A DNA stretch of 64,000 bases from Acanthaster planci. Taxonomy: Eukaryota; Echinodermata; Asteroidea; Valvatida; Acanthasteridae. The notes beneath the pieces were generated by a model, which saw only the letters and a program-made list of their open reading frames with translations, did not search any database and was not told the DNA's origin. The translations under genes were made by a program, and so were the position numbers. The stretch lies in the NCBI RefSeq assembly GCF_001949145.1, contig NW_019091692.1:17957-81956 (forward strand), given 5' to 3'. Positions 23,721 through 35,817 of the stretch are shown here, piece after piece (position 1 is the stretch's first letter; each line of letters opens with the position of its first letter).

Positions 23721-26700
23721 TTGGTAAGTACTCTACTTGAACCATCACCAATACGTTTCTTAAGGATGTTATTCCTTGGAACCTGTGTTAAGTGTTTGCG
23801 TGCTTGATGACTGAAATTTCCCGTTAGTGTGCTGAAGTACTGTGGGAGGCCAAGCTACTTCTCTTGGCTTGTTTAAGATTGGTTCCTGAGAAAAGGTGAA
23901 AGCAGTGTCAGGTGTAGCATTTGGAACATCATCTTTTGTAACAAAAATTGTAAGCTCTATTGGTGTGGAAAATGTATTATGTCAGGTAGTATTGTATGTG
24001 TGTGGATTTACTATTGTAACAACGTATATATTTTGGTGATGGCAGGAGAGGGTGGGTTGTATGAATATCCCCCATTAATTTGCATTAAATGTATGTAACA
24101 AGCCTCTGATGATGTGCCATGATCAGTGGAGTGGAGTACAGTAGTCTGGTAGTAAGCAATGATGTACTGTGTTCTGTGCTAGACCGCAGTTACCTGTATA
24201 GTGATATGAATGTGACGTCGAAACTTGGGCTCTTGAGCAGAGAATAGAGGATCAGCATTGTCTGTGCTGGCTTCCCATGAGGTAGATCTGCTAAAATTGT
24301 ATTTTTCAAAATGTCAAAGACTTGGGTTTTATATCTTCGTGTATGAAAGAAAGGTGTAAACTATCAGTACCAGTAAAAATTTTCATTGAAAAAAAGTTCC
24401 GTGCTACCGGTACCTTTGAAGTTTGTGTTAAAAGAAGAACCCTGAAAAGTTTTTTTTCTGAGCTAAATTGTCTTTCAGAAAGGCATGACTGTCTCAAAAT
24501 GCATTTAATGTGTCAAATTGTGACAACAAATGAATGTTACTTGTTAGTGCATCCTTGCAAAATATATTTTGTGTGAAAAGGTAATGGAAATGTGGTGTAA
24601 AAAAAGAATGGAAACTTTAAATAAGATGACGGCTTTCTGGTATCCATTCCATCGCAACTGTTGCTTGGGGTTTGACTTAGGGTTTGGACCTTTTGGAGGC
24701 TTTCTTCCCTTTAACCTCAAAAAGATAAAAGGATAAAACATTTCACCATTTAAAACAACATGCAATGAATCTGTAGAAACATCGAGCGATTCATAATTAT
24801 TTGTGTTTCATTGAAGTATGAGTCCATGTACGATTAGACAAAAACATGTACCTGTCTGGCGTGCTCTTCAGTGCATGCGTGTTATCCGCTCCGAGCGGAA
24901 CAAAAGAGGGCGCAATTTTTTTGGTACTCACTGCATAAGTGCGCCATGAGGTGCGTTTGATGAGGAGCTTGCTGAGTATACGTGACTAATTTATTCCGGC
25001 TTGTGTGGTCTTTGCGTAAGCACAGAATGCGTACAAGAACCCGCTTGTAACCACCTGTCTTTCTTTCGCCAATTTGGGGGGGTGCACTTCAGCTCGGGGC
25101 GGATTGCAAAAATGCCTGATTATGTCACTTTAAAAAGTATCCGTACAGTTACAGAACTTTCAGTGAATTGATGTGGATGTAGGGGAAGTAAACATATAAG
25201 TGCCTGTTAAAAAATTGTAATTGAGAAGTCAATGCACAAAGGGAATTTGATAGCTTGGAAGCAATCTGTTATGCATGTTGTGTTGAAACTGATGATTGAG
25301 TACCTTCGGAAAGTCCCAAGTAGTTGAAAGCTGCTGCAGGTGTAGTGAAGATATTTTTCTTTGCCAAGAAGAGGACATGCATGTACAACAGTCGAACGTA
25401 GCCCACCAGACTTTTTTATTTTATCTTGCTCCTAATCTCTTAGAATTTTGGGTGATTATTCACTTGCACAACAAGTGCACTGATGGACATTTTTGGAGGC
25501 TTTCTGTAACTTACATAGGTACTATAAGTGAAATGGCAGTTCTAGGCGTTAACACCGGGGGGGGGGACTTCTACCAGTTTATGGCGATGGTTGAACAACC
25601 TGAGAAATCAACCTGAAAAATTACTTTGAAAATTTTGATTATTTTGTAACTGTACGTACATGTACTTTAAAGAGCCTCAATATAAATAAGATATCATTTT
25701 AGCGGTGTTTCTGCTCATTCCTTTCACATACGTACATGTATAGGGGAAGTTTTAGTGAAATTTTGCTTGAGAAAAATTATCAGCACTTATCAGAAAATGC
25801 ATGCACATGTAGTATGCATACATCACGTATCTTTTAGATAAAGAGCATAACTCTGAATAGGGAGTAACATGTAAACATTGTGAAGGTGCTTGTGCTGTTT
25901 GAGTGTATGGAACAAAACAGTGGCTGTAATGGGCGAGTGAATTGTACATCCAGGTGTAAGATTTCATAATACAAGTATTTTCTTGTGTTTAGATTCATGT
26001 ACATTGATTGTGGTACCCGCATGTATGAGTGTTAGAACTAAGACTGATTTCTAGCCACAAGTTATCTGAGTTTAAAGTTCTTGCGAGATTACTAGAATTT
26101 ATAAATGCACGGTATTAGATTGTGGTGTTTGGGAAGGATACACATTTGGTGCAAGTTATTAAGGGCATAAAATTGAGTGTTTGTGACTCACAGTACGAAA
26201 GGTGTGGGCAGAGCTGTTTATACAGAGAGTTGCGACATCAGTGTCTTCAATTGTTGGAACCAAAATGATTGATTATGGACATGGACAATTAGCACACGGT
26301 AGCTGCATGCTGTACGGCATACATAATGAATTAGCCATTTTGGTTCCAGAGTTTGAAGTTGGTGCTACTCTCTCTATAAATAGCTCTGGCTGTGGACATA
26401 CATGTAGGATCTCTGTAATGTGTTTGAGGACCAGAGGATGTACATATGCTCATGTAAACCATTTGAAGGTGAATGATGTTTGAGTTGTCTACTAACAGTG
26501 TGGAAGAAATTACTGTGACTTTTGTGCATGGAGTGTTAATTTAAAAAAAGGAAGATGTTTTGTACATGTATAGAAAAATTGAGGGTTGTCCCTGTTATGA
26601 ATAAAGAGAGATTCAGAATTGTCACTATGCACTGTTATGCTTGATTTGTGAGTTAATGTATTGCTGAAGTGAGCGTGGAAACTTGAAGCGGTTGACACTT

Positions 26701-27401
26701 GCATATTAATTTTCCTTTGTTTCTTGATGTATGAGGATGTTTGATCTACATGTAGGCTTCACACAGTGTGGTTGATGCACACTGGCAACAATTCTACGGT
26801 TCTACTAGGGGCCTGGGGTCTAGACCTGTTCTGACCAGGAGTGCCGTGTCCACCATAGGCCATTTTTTAATGTGGCCACTCTATAAGTGTGGTGATTATG
26901 GAGTGAAGCATTCTATTTTGACTTTGGAACATTTGACAGTTGCTTGACGAGGGACGTTTTGTTGATAAGACATGTAAGATGCTAGTGACTGGCATGATTG
27001 AACAATTTGGAACAGGTTGTATCGAGCTTTATTTTGTTCCAAGAGTTGAGGATCATCTGTGAAGACACATGGTGTTGCATCTTGAATCTTGTTTGTTTAT
27101 CTGGAGTGATGAAATTGGTGCAAGGCATGCATGCGTGGAGGGCAGGCTGTTGTGTATGTTTGAAGCGATGCTTGCTTGGTGGTTGTGAAGAAACAGGTAT
27201 GTATGGCTGGAGGTAAGTCCAGAATTTCAAGGTCTGTATAGAGATTGCATATCCCTTTTAAGGAGATTTTTTGAGTTTGTGATATAGAGGATATTCATTT
27301 GTGATTTTTGACGGCCTGTGTTCAATTTACTCAGATACGTGCAGAAACGTGCATGCGTTTGAAGTCTCACTTGCACACACGAAACTGGCAATGGAAATAA
27401 A
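23721..27401 (+). other. Probable long TARDBP 3' region, T/G-rich
   Basis: There is no supported coding sequence. The plus strand is noticeably rich in T and G, with many 'tgtgt', 'gtgttt' and 'ttgtgaag' words, the kind of sequence that TDP-43 binds in RNA. AATAAA signals on the same strand occur at 26600-26605 and 27396-27401. How far the transcript runs is unknown. Confidence 0.4.
26600..26605 (+). terminator. Candidate polyadenylation signal downstream of TARDBP
   Basis: The sequence AATAAA sits in the T/G-rich region about 3.25 kb after the TARDBP stop. Others are at 27396-27401 and 29586-29591. Which one is used cannot be told from sequence. Confidence 0.3.
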
Positions 27402-29841
27402 CACATTCGAAATGCACGCACATCCACACATATGGTATGCTAGTCTCCTGAAATGCCTTTGTCCGTCATTTTATGTCACATGAAAAACCTTTATAGTCTT
27501 ACATGTACATGTATTCTGATCTTAAAAAAGAAAGTGAAAAGTGAAGAATTCTTCTAGCTTCTAGACACCCAGTGAATGAAACGAACATTCAAATTGTTCT
27601 GAAGTTTTTCCAGATCAAATTCAATACTGTGGCACCTGTAGTCCAAATTTGTTAAAGGTAGCAGGAATGCCATAAGTTTTTACATTATTTTGGAAAGTGG
27701 CATGAGTCACAATGTTGATTATTAGCTCTAGGAATTACCTGGTGACCACATATACAGTGCATGTTGCTGATAACCAGTGTATATTGGAGGTATGGGAAGA
27801 AAGTACTCATGTGATTGAACATGGTGTAATTCGTAAAGTTTTGCAAAGAATGTTGCACTTTTCAACCCACCGCAGGGCCAGCTCAGAGTCAAAACTGCCG
27901 TGTCTGTCAAGGTGCCTTCTTCCATGACCAGGGAGTGCTTCATTCAGTAGCAAGTCATTTATAATAGACAGGTAATTGCAGTTTCTCCATGGAGTGTTTA
28001 ATTACAAACTACACACTACGCCTTCCTCTGAAAGGTGCGCAAAAGGAATTTGGCAAATGGGGAAATTTGTTATAAACAGAAAAAGAAATTTCTCCCTTTT
28101 CTGTAGGATGACAGGTGATGTATGACTGCGGGTCTGTGACCATGAGAGACTTCCTGCCAGTGCGGTCAGTCGAAAGCCATTTGGCAGGATAAATCCAGCC
28201 ACAAGCTGGGCTAAGAACTTAACAAACTATAAGTTAGCCAGCAGCCGACTGCCCAAAGCCTAAATGTACTGCCTGTAACTTGAGTCCTCCAAATTTCGGC
28301 TAGTAGCCAGTCAGGTGTTGGCCAGATCAAAACCTGCTGGGATCACCAGAAATCAGCAACTCAGTAAATTTTTCGCTGACAGTGAGTATACTGTCATCCA
28401 GAAACCATACAGGAGGTTACCAGTCACATTAGGGCCAGCGACTGTGGTCATCAGCTGCTAAGTTATCAGACTCAAGTTGGTGGTCGGCTTTAAACCAACA
28501 TGCTGTCAATTGGCAACTCATATTTCCCAACTTAATCCCAGCAACATGCTGACTTACCTTCCAGGTTTAGGCTAGATGTACAGCTGACTGAGCTGAGTCA
28601 ACGGCCAACCAACTGCCGAGTACCTGTTAGCCAGAAACTAAGCAGTTACAAGATTGCCCATTGACAACGCATGTAAGTAACGCCAGCCATAATACTGCTG
28701 TTTCATCTATTTAGGCCAAAGTGTTGCATTTCTAAAACAAATCTTTGGGTACATTTGCTTTAACACTCCTTGATAATGATTTCCTTTGGGCTTTTTGTAT
28801 ATTAAAATATTTATAACATTTAAGTACTTATAATCTCATGAGCATTGTTTTAGTGTGGTCAATCACATTTCCACATTAACTTAATACCTGTCACTTAGTT
28901 TCACCTTCTATTTGAAGGAGACGGGGACTCCTGGTTACTTAGTGTTGAAATACTTAAATACATTTCTGCCGGAAAAGAACAGTCCACAACAAATTTAGTC
29001 AAACTATTCTCTGAAAATGAATCAATTTTTGGTTGCACCGTACCATGGCCCTCTCCCATGTTGTCATTACGTATAGCTCAAGCAAGTGTGGACTTAAAAA
29101 GTACATGTACCAATATATAAGTACTGCCGTCTCTGAAGGGTAATCCTGACAAATGACAGATAATTTTTAAAGTAATTTTAAGGTTTTTATTTACTTGCAG
29201 GAAGCCCGACATGAACAGAGACCAGACCAAGGAATGTTTAAGTCATAATGACGGTCACACAGACATTGGCACTATATTATCAGCAGGATGTTTGCCAGGA
29301 TCTTTCATCATTACCTCTCAAGTTTAGGCTGCCAGTGTCCCTGCAGATGTCCAAGCTTACCTCTTGTACCATGTCAACTCCACGGATTGTGTGACCGTTG
29401 GACAAATACCATTTAAATCTAAGTGACCCAAATTCTTGAAATCCTGTTACACACCTGCAAAACAGCAGCAGTGCTCTTTTCTTAAAAACGAATTCTTCTA
29501 CTAAATTGAAAAGCAGCCAGTTTTTATGCATTCCTTCATATCCATATTTCAAGATCTGTGAATGAATGATATGCTAATAGGTTTCAATAAAATGGCATCT
29601 TTCCTTAAAAAGATTCATGTTTGCTTCTGTTGTTTCAGTATCTAAACTTGGTGAGTAATGTATTGCATGTATACATTTCAGTGCTGCTTGCAAAAAAACT
29701 TTAAAAAATACTCAGCACTCATTTCACACCACAGTGTGTCTTTTGCATGAACAGTATATACTTGAGCAGAGCCCAGACTTCCAAAAGTAATTTGTCATTT
29801 GAATTTTTGAGACAATTATAAAGCCCCATCTTTGAGACTGA
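27402..29841. other. Spacer with a decayed repeat-like stretch (28200-28680)
   Basis: No supported gene. Between about 28200 and 28680 words such as 'gccagcagccgactgcc', 'cggctagtagccagtc', 'cagcaac' and 'ccaactgccga' recur at irregular spacing, perhaps an old minisatellite. At 29638 a consensus acceptor (ttgtttCAG) is followed after 12 bases by a donor (cttg|GTGAGTAA), as at 23720. Confidence 0.4.
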
Positions 29842-29960
29842 GGCCGTGTCCGAAACGGGCTTCCAGAGCTACGGCTAGGTCTATTGTCTACGCGTCTCCA
29901 TGCATTTCCAATGGAGTGAAGACCTAGACCTAGCTCTAGACAACAGGTTCGGGTGCAGCC
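29842..29960. mobile_element. Short MITE, 119 bp
   Basis: The left end GGCCGTGTCCGAAAC and the reverse complement of the right end GGCTGCACCCGAAC form imperfect inverted repeats. Internally 'agctacggctaggtct' pairs with 'agacctagacctagct'. Termini of the GGC(C/T)GTGTCCGAA type are known from Harbinger/ISL2EU-like elements, so that assignment is possible but unproved. Confidence 0.5.
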
Positions 29961-30390
29961 ATAGTCAAGGCATTTCAGTGCAGAGAGGCTGAGTGGTTAG
30001 GCTGGTACTCAACTTATGGTACATTGGGATACTGCTAACTGTACGGGTACATTGGGATTCTGCCAACTGTAAAGGAATGGGGTAGACATTATTTGAAACT
30101 TAGTAAAAACTAGACACCTGATAACACTCTTGGGCGATATGACTCTGGTACCCGTATTCAGAATATTAAAGCTTGTTAGCAGAAGTGAATTCTAACGATA
30201 TAATCAGGCATTCAAGCCTGCCCAATCCCTTCTATAGTCTCACTCTCAGACTCGGTAAAAACAACCGTAATCACTATTTGTTGCTGCGCCTGTGACATGA
30301 TTATGAGTTTATCCGAGGTGTGAACTAAAAATGGCTTGAGCAAACCCTCTTGGTTCTACATGCACAATCCAGTCTTGCCTGTTCCTACAA

Positions 30391-30580
30391 GGGTCATTCT
30401 ACAAATTCAGGGTCCAAAAGTGTGACATTTTTGTCCCTGTTACAGCTAACCTGTGTAATTTGACATGGAAATATCACTGAAATTGACATCAAACTGTTTC
30501 TATTTGTTTGGCAGGTAATTTGCATTAAGTGATCATTCTTGGAAATTAGAAAATGTATTCTGAAATTAAAAAGTCGTGCC
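30391..30580 (+). repeat. Truncated relative of the MITE at 2154
   Basis: It begins GGGTCATTCTACAAATTC and shares 'gtgacattt', 'tgtccctgtta' and 'tgacatggaaa' in the same order as 2154-2260. The right inverted repeat is not recognisable. Confidence 0.55.
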
Positions 30581-31488
30581 AAGATGACTTCCATAGGGTC
30601 ATGCTTTGTTTGTTTGTCATGCATGCCCACAATGCATTGCAAACGTAGGAAAGGGTTTATATTGGCACACTAAACTTATCATGTAATTTGTACGTCTGAC
30701 CTAATTCTCTGAGAGCAATATTAATTTTACGCTGATGTACTGTTGAGTTACCTTCTGACTGTATCTATATTAATTGATTGATTACATGGTGTTGGTAAGA
30801 TTTTTTTAGTTTCGCACAAAAAACTGCTGTGCATGATCCATCCCCTTTCAATTATGTCCGCCGGATTTACGCTCATTTGTCCATCTATTCTTGCGATGGT
30901 GGTTTAGTATTGCTTGCTCTTTGGCGTTCCTGGATGACGTCAGCCAGCAATCCCTCTGAAATGCCAACGCAAGTGGAAGGAGCGTTGACAAGAATGATGC
31001 GAATGCTATACAGCCATCAGAATTCAAGAAAGAAAACCAGTAAACGATTATTGCTACTTGTAATGAGGCACCCAATATTGATTGGAGTGGGGGTATAAAG
31101 TTGGAGCAGTGGCAATATCAAAAGTCGAGCCGAAAGGTAGGCCTGTAGGTCTATACATGTTTACTGTTATAGACAAAGAAAACTGTCTCTCCTCGGACGG
31201 TGCTGTAAAATTGATATTAGCTGACCCGGTACTCCAAACATTGTAGAAAAACTTATATGCACGGTTAGTGTAAATAATGGGACAATCCAGCTCCGTTGCG
31301 TTGTACTAGCTACGTCTATAGTGGCTCAATTTATAGAGCTGTTTCTCGTAAACTGTTTTTTGTAGAGGGCACAACCTGCTTTTTGTAATCTGGTTTAAGG
31401 GCGTACACATAGGCTTCAAAATAAGGGGTGACCTAAGTGGGGTTCCGCCACGTGTCCCTTGTAATGTACGCAATGGTTCACCACGAAC

Positions 31489-31667
31489 CTTTTTTCAGGA
31501 ACACCAATCTCTCCACTAAGGAAGTCCGACAGCGCCTTGATGGTTTGTCGGTTTTCGTCAGCATCTTCGAATGCGTCGGCGTTGATGACTCGCATCAGGA
31601 ACACAGGGTCAGTGCCGTCCACCCCCGCATACAGCCTTTCGTCAGTTGACAGCGCCACCAGCATGGC
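31489..31667 (-). pseudogene. Orphan exon of a MIF/D-DT family gene
   Basis: The minus-strand exon of 179 bases starts after an AG (gatgcAAG) and ends at a GT (AAAAAG|GTTCGT). It encodes ALSTDERLYAGVDGTDP, then ENRQTIKALSDFLSGEIGV and PEKR. This matches the second exon of macrophage migration inhibitory factor and D-dopachrome tautomerase genes in length (about 173 bases), in phase (0 in, 2 out) and in motif order. These proteins are small cytokine-like tautomerases whose first exon supplies the catalytic Pro1. I could not find exon 1 upstream on this strand or exon 3 downstream. It is either a fragment, or part of a gene whose short flanking exons are too diverged to see. The donor is weak. 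Confidence 0.6.
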
Positions 31668-31845
31668 CTTGCATCAAATTCCAGAAAAATTTTTTTTTCT
31701 TTTGTTTTGTTACGATTGTTGTTGTTTGTTTAATTGTTGTTCTTGTTTGATGCTGTTGTAACAGGGTTGATGCTGATGCTGTTGTTGGTGGTGATGGCGG
31801 TTCTCAGGGTTTTGCTTTTTTGCCTTTTTGAAATCTCTTTCTGTG

Positions 31846-31957
31846 GAATACGGGCGATTCACTACAGTGCGTCGACAAGAGTTTGCAACGCGTTGACCAA
31901 TCAAAGTGCGTGAAATCTGTCGACCCAAATGCGCGTTTGGAAAGGGTCGACAGATTG
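31846..31957. mobile_element. Partial copy of the palindromic MITE at 38570
   Basis: It contains 'aatacgggcg', 'gagtttgcaacgcgttg', 'caatca', 'ccaaatgcgcgtttgg' and 'aaagggtcgacag', the same order as the reverse complement of the element at 38570-38747. Only a little over half of the palindrome is present. Confidence 0.65.
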
Positions 31958-32710
31958 GATGGTATTGATTGTATGGCGTAACATTAAAAAAAGGTCAAGC
32001 GAATACTGAGCAAAACAGCAAAAACTCCATTTTCCATTAAGCAGTGTTGTAACTACTAGGGTATACGACGGCCCCTAGCATGATGTGTTCAAGCGAACGT
32101 TTACAAGCGCCCGTATTTAAAGAGAACACCCATAGGCCTACACACTTATAAATCATGGATACGCTACTGATTCCATTTTCGGGGCCACCACCCACTTCCA
32201 ACTTCTCACCAGTTTTGAATTTACCAATTAAAATTATGCGAAATGTATCACATTGCTTTTGCTAAATATTATATCATAAGATGACCCATCTGCCAACTGA
32301 TTGCCAGCGTTTGCATTATGTTAACGTTACCTGAATACATGATTTGGCCCTTTAGAAAATTCCGGATTCAGCACTGAATCACAGGATTGAGGCCAGGTAG
32401 TCATACTAGACGTAGATTGTCAAAAAAGTTCGGCAATGGACGACGCGATCTTCTCCTTTCCCATTACAAGCATACTCGAAAGGCTACATGCATGCATATA
32501 GTGATACCTACATGTTTAGGACGCTTGAAAATGGAGGCGGACATCTCCACTAATTTGACACAAAAATCAGACGGCAGGGCATCAGCATTTAAGTTGGTCT
32601 GTATCTCTAGTATGGGCATGCTTAGGTAGCCTATAAAGTACTGATCCTGTCAAAGGTGGGAAAAAGACATTCTTTTAAAATCCGATTGAGATTTAGCATG
32701 GTTCTCTATT
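31958..32710. other. Spacer without a supported gene
   Basis: Short frames only, with no family similarity and no inverted repeats noticed. Confidence 0.5.
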
Positions 32711-33545
32711 CAGGCCACGTGACACTGAGTGGTGAGAGTTGATTCACTGTGCGATGAGAGTTGTTTGGCGATTTTGGTGTTTTGGTCAGCGGTACAGTAA
32801 GTGTTGTTGAGGTTTCATTACACTAATACGCGCCCGAAGATAGCGCAAAATCCGAGACAAACTGCGCAGCCTGGTAATGCCCAGGAAGAATATTGCCTCT
32901 TTGTTTTACTTGAAATTAAAAATTATGACCCCTGGGACAATTTCTTTTCAATTTCACAAGGTTTTTGTCTGGAATTTTCTTTCGTAGAGAGAGGAATACA
33001 AATATAAAGACTCGAGGAAAATGATAAACCTAAAAATCAACTTCAATTTATAGTCTCGTTACATTTAATGTGTGTGGCGATGTCACCGAGTCATCTGATT
33101 GTGATCTAGTAGCGATTTACGGAAATGAGAGGTCAATTTCTGACAAGATATTTCTCTTTATTCAGATAAGGCAATTTTTCAATTTCTTTAAATTGATCTG
33201 CTCGTAAAATCGTAAAATAATTTGCAAAGGCATTTTTCTATAACGGTGATTTTTACCGAAGTAAACTAAAGAAAAATCATTACAAGTTCTACAATTCTAA
33301 TGAAAATGAAATTTTAATAAACTTTTGGACATTATTTTCCCTACCCGTGGATTCCAGAATCGATCAATGTCAGAGGTCAACTTTCAAGCTGCATTAAAAA
33401 GGACTTGGCGGCCTCTTGTGATCGTGCCCCAAAATCACGAAAACTGGAGCGTACCGTTAGATCGACCAAACAACTCTCACCGCGCAGTGCAACAACCCTC
33501 GCCGCGCAGTGCAACAATTCTCGTTGTGCAGCGTAATGCGGCCTG
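32711..33545. mobile_element. TIR element with subterminal tandem repeats, about 835 bp
   Basis: Both ends start CAGGCC (inward). Inside each end is a 22-24 bp unit of the type 'gcactgcgcggtgagagttgtt', about twice on the left (32728-32768) and three times on the right (33470-33535), in opposite orientation. The AT-rich interior is non-coding. CAGG-type termini would suit a hAT-like element, but I see no 8-bp duplication. Confidence 0.6.
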
Positions 33546-35060
33546 AATATAACACCGTATCAGTGAGCACAAGCAAATGATTCCCATCACCCGTCTAGAT
33601 AAGTCTTGATAAAGTACAATTTCAAAAAACGGAAACGTTATGTTCAAATATTACATGTTCTCCTCCCTGTCTCACTTTAATATCGTGTTGAGAACTTATA
33701 GGTTGGAGCTACAGTTTCATTACTTACGTTTTGATTCAATTCGCCACAAGATTAATAGTTAAAACTTGGCAAATGGTGTTGCAAATGGAGTAAAAAGGAC
33801 AGTGTAGCCAACTGGAGAGCTGCAACTTCCAAACACTTCAGAAACTGACACACACACTGACCGTCGGGCAGACCTGGGTGGAGTAGGTAGACCATGCGCC
33901 AAGTCGGGATAACCTTTATTCTGGCTGTTTACTGTGCTATCGATGGACTGATAGCAAGAATGCGGGTATATCCGTTCCTTTCATCACTAACATGTGAATG
34001 TAAGGTTGTGAGATCTCGCTTGTTTTGTTGAAACCGGTACGCTGCCGTTGGTGTCATTTTATCATTTGCGTTGCAGGACCGCCCGTTATGTTGCACTTCA
34101 CAGGACCACACTTGCACACCGGGTAAAATTCACTGATGTTGATATGAACAAATAGTGACGAGTTAGGAGCAGTATATAGGGCAGTATCCCTGTTGCATCT
34201 AATTCAGTATATACTGCCTTTAATTTAGTTCATTTCAGAGCTCTCTGACGTTGGGTGAGTCTTTTTACGAAATCGTAGTTATCCCTAACAGTCATAAATC
34301 CTCCGATTTCTAAACTAACCTCTAACAACACACAGTAGGCCTACGAGCAAAGTTAAGAGGGGTTTGCGTCTGGTAGGTAACTCGAAAACTGTATGACAGA
34401 AAAGCTGAGTATTGAGGGGGACCAGGCTTAGAGTGCCCTTAAACGGGGGTAAAAAAGGATGTAATGAAATCCCATTTCACCCGTGTCTTTCGGTCTGATT
34501 CTCTTTTCTTTTCTTTTTTTTTTGTTTTGTTGAAAAATCAAGTAACATTTGGGGCAAGGGAGCCCCAAGCCACTTTTAGAATCTGTAGCTGAGACAAATG
34601 TCGCAAGGTGGTTCCGTACTCTCAATGCAGGGCTGTCAGAATCACTCTCGTGAAGCCTGAAGTTGAAACACTCCGGCGAGAAGCTACGTTGAATTGAGCT
34701 GGTTTAATTTGAATTACCTGGCGAAGATACAACCAAAACGATGGAATAAGGACTAAGGAAGGAAGAAAGGATGGTAGCTAGGTCTCTGTCAAAACATCAA
34801 GCCAAGTAGGTTTTATCTACTCGTTAAGTACTATAAACAGTAGGCCGATTGTGTTGTAATTATACACTATTAATACATGAGTTTTTCTGTCTAATTCACC
34901 AGGAGGCAATTAAAGAATGTCTTTGTCTCGGCTTAATATAAAGTAAAGAGTGCCCGTCTGTGTGTTATTCCATAGCGGCAGGTACCACCTATGTACACTT
35001 GACTCGGGATCTCTATGATGTCTTCGTAGGCTTTGGATACATATATCAAGACTGTACCCA
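33546..35060. other. Spacer without a supported gene
   Basis: AT-rich with poly-T runs, including a CTTTT-type run near 34500-34525. No coding exon could be supported. Confidence 0.5.
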
Positions 35061-35086
35061 ATAACGCCCTACTATTAGGGCGTTAT
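35061..35086. repeat. Perfect 11-bp hairpin
   Basis: ATAACGCCCTA (35061-35071), a four-base loop, then its exact reverse complement (35076-35086). The stem word 'gggcgtta' returns three times in the tandem array 170 bases downstream. Confidence 0.7.
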
Positions 35087-35256
35087 ATTTTTATATCCAT
35101 GTTATTACTGAGCATCAGGACTACCTGCAGACAAAGGGGCTTTTATCTCATACCTTGCAAGATTCAAACCGTCCAAGGATGGCCACAGTAAGTGCAAATA
35201 CTATACGCATAAGCGGAGCCACGTGTGTTTTTGCGTGGATGCCGTAAGCGTTATTA

Positions 35257-35333
35257 CGTCGGAAAAGGGCGTTACACGCCGTAAAAGGGCGTTAATTACG
35301 CCTGAAATTTGGGCGTTGTAATGCCGTAAAATA
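35257..35333 (+). repeat. Short tandem array of about 22-bp units
   Basis: Units of the form 'gccgtaaaagggcgttaatta' occur about 3.5 times, each carrying 'gggcgtt'. Together with the hairpin at 35061 it may be part of one unrecognised non-autonomous element. Confidence 0.6.
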
Positions 35334-35742
35334 AAACAGTGTATTCCCGGAGATCAGCCACCGTAAAACTCGCATGCATTTTCAGGACACGACCGTATAT
35401 CAGTTTGGCCATGATTATGACGGACCGACAACGGACACACACACACTACAAACAACAGGTGGGTACGGTACCGGGTGCGGTGGCGCACGTGCACCTGTGT
35501 AGTACATGTATGCTGAGCGCATTTTCACAACTTGGTGTATCATCAAGAAATTAGTCTTTGAGGAATCGGTGGCACACCTACGTGATGACATTGATGGAGT
35601 AAGTACAATGGATTTTGCTTGTATTAGGCCTATACCACACTTTTACAGGAATAAAATTTATAGGCCTAGTTCTTCATTTGGGAGTGATGAGCCATGGAGT
35701 AATGCAGAAAGGAAAAGACCATACAACTAGTACGGATCAACA

Positions 35743-35817
35743 CTAGCATACCCCCCCCCAGAACTGTGGGTCCGACTGGCCGTCGGACCCCACAGTTTTG
35801 GGGGTACATACGCTAGG
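35743..35817. repeat. Long imperfect palindrome (hairpin), arms about 35 bp
   Basis: The inner arms ACTGTGGGTCCGAC (from 35764) and GTCGGACCCCACAGT flank the 5-base centre 'tggcc'. The palindrome continues outward through C-runs and G-runs to 'ctagcata' and 'catacgctag'. The only internal breaks are small bulges. It could be a tiny foldback element or encode an RNA hairpin. Confidence 0.75.
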
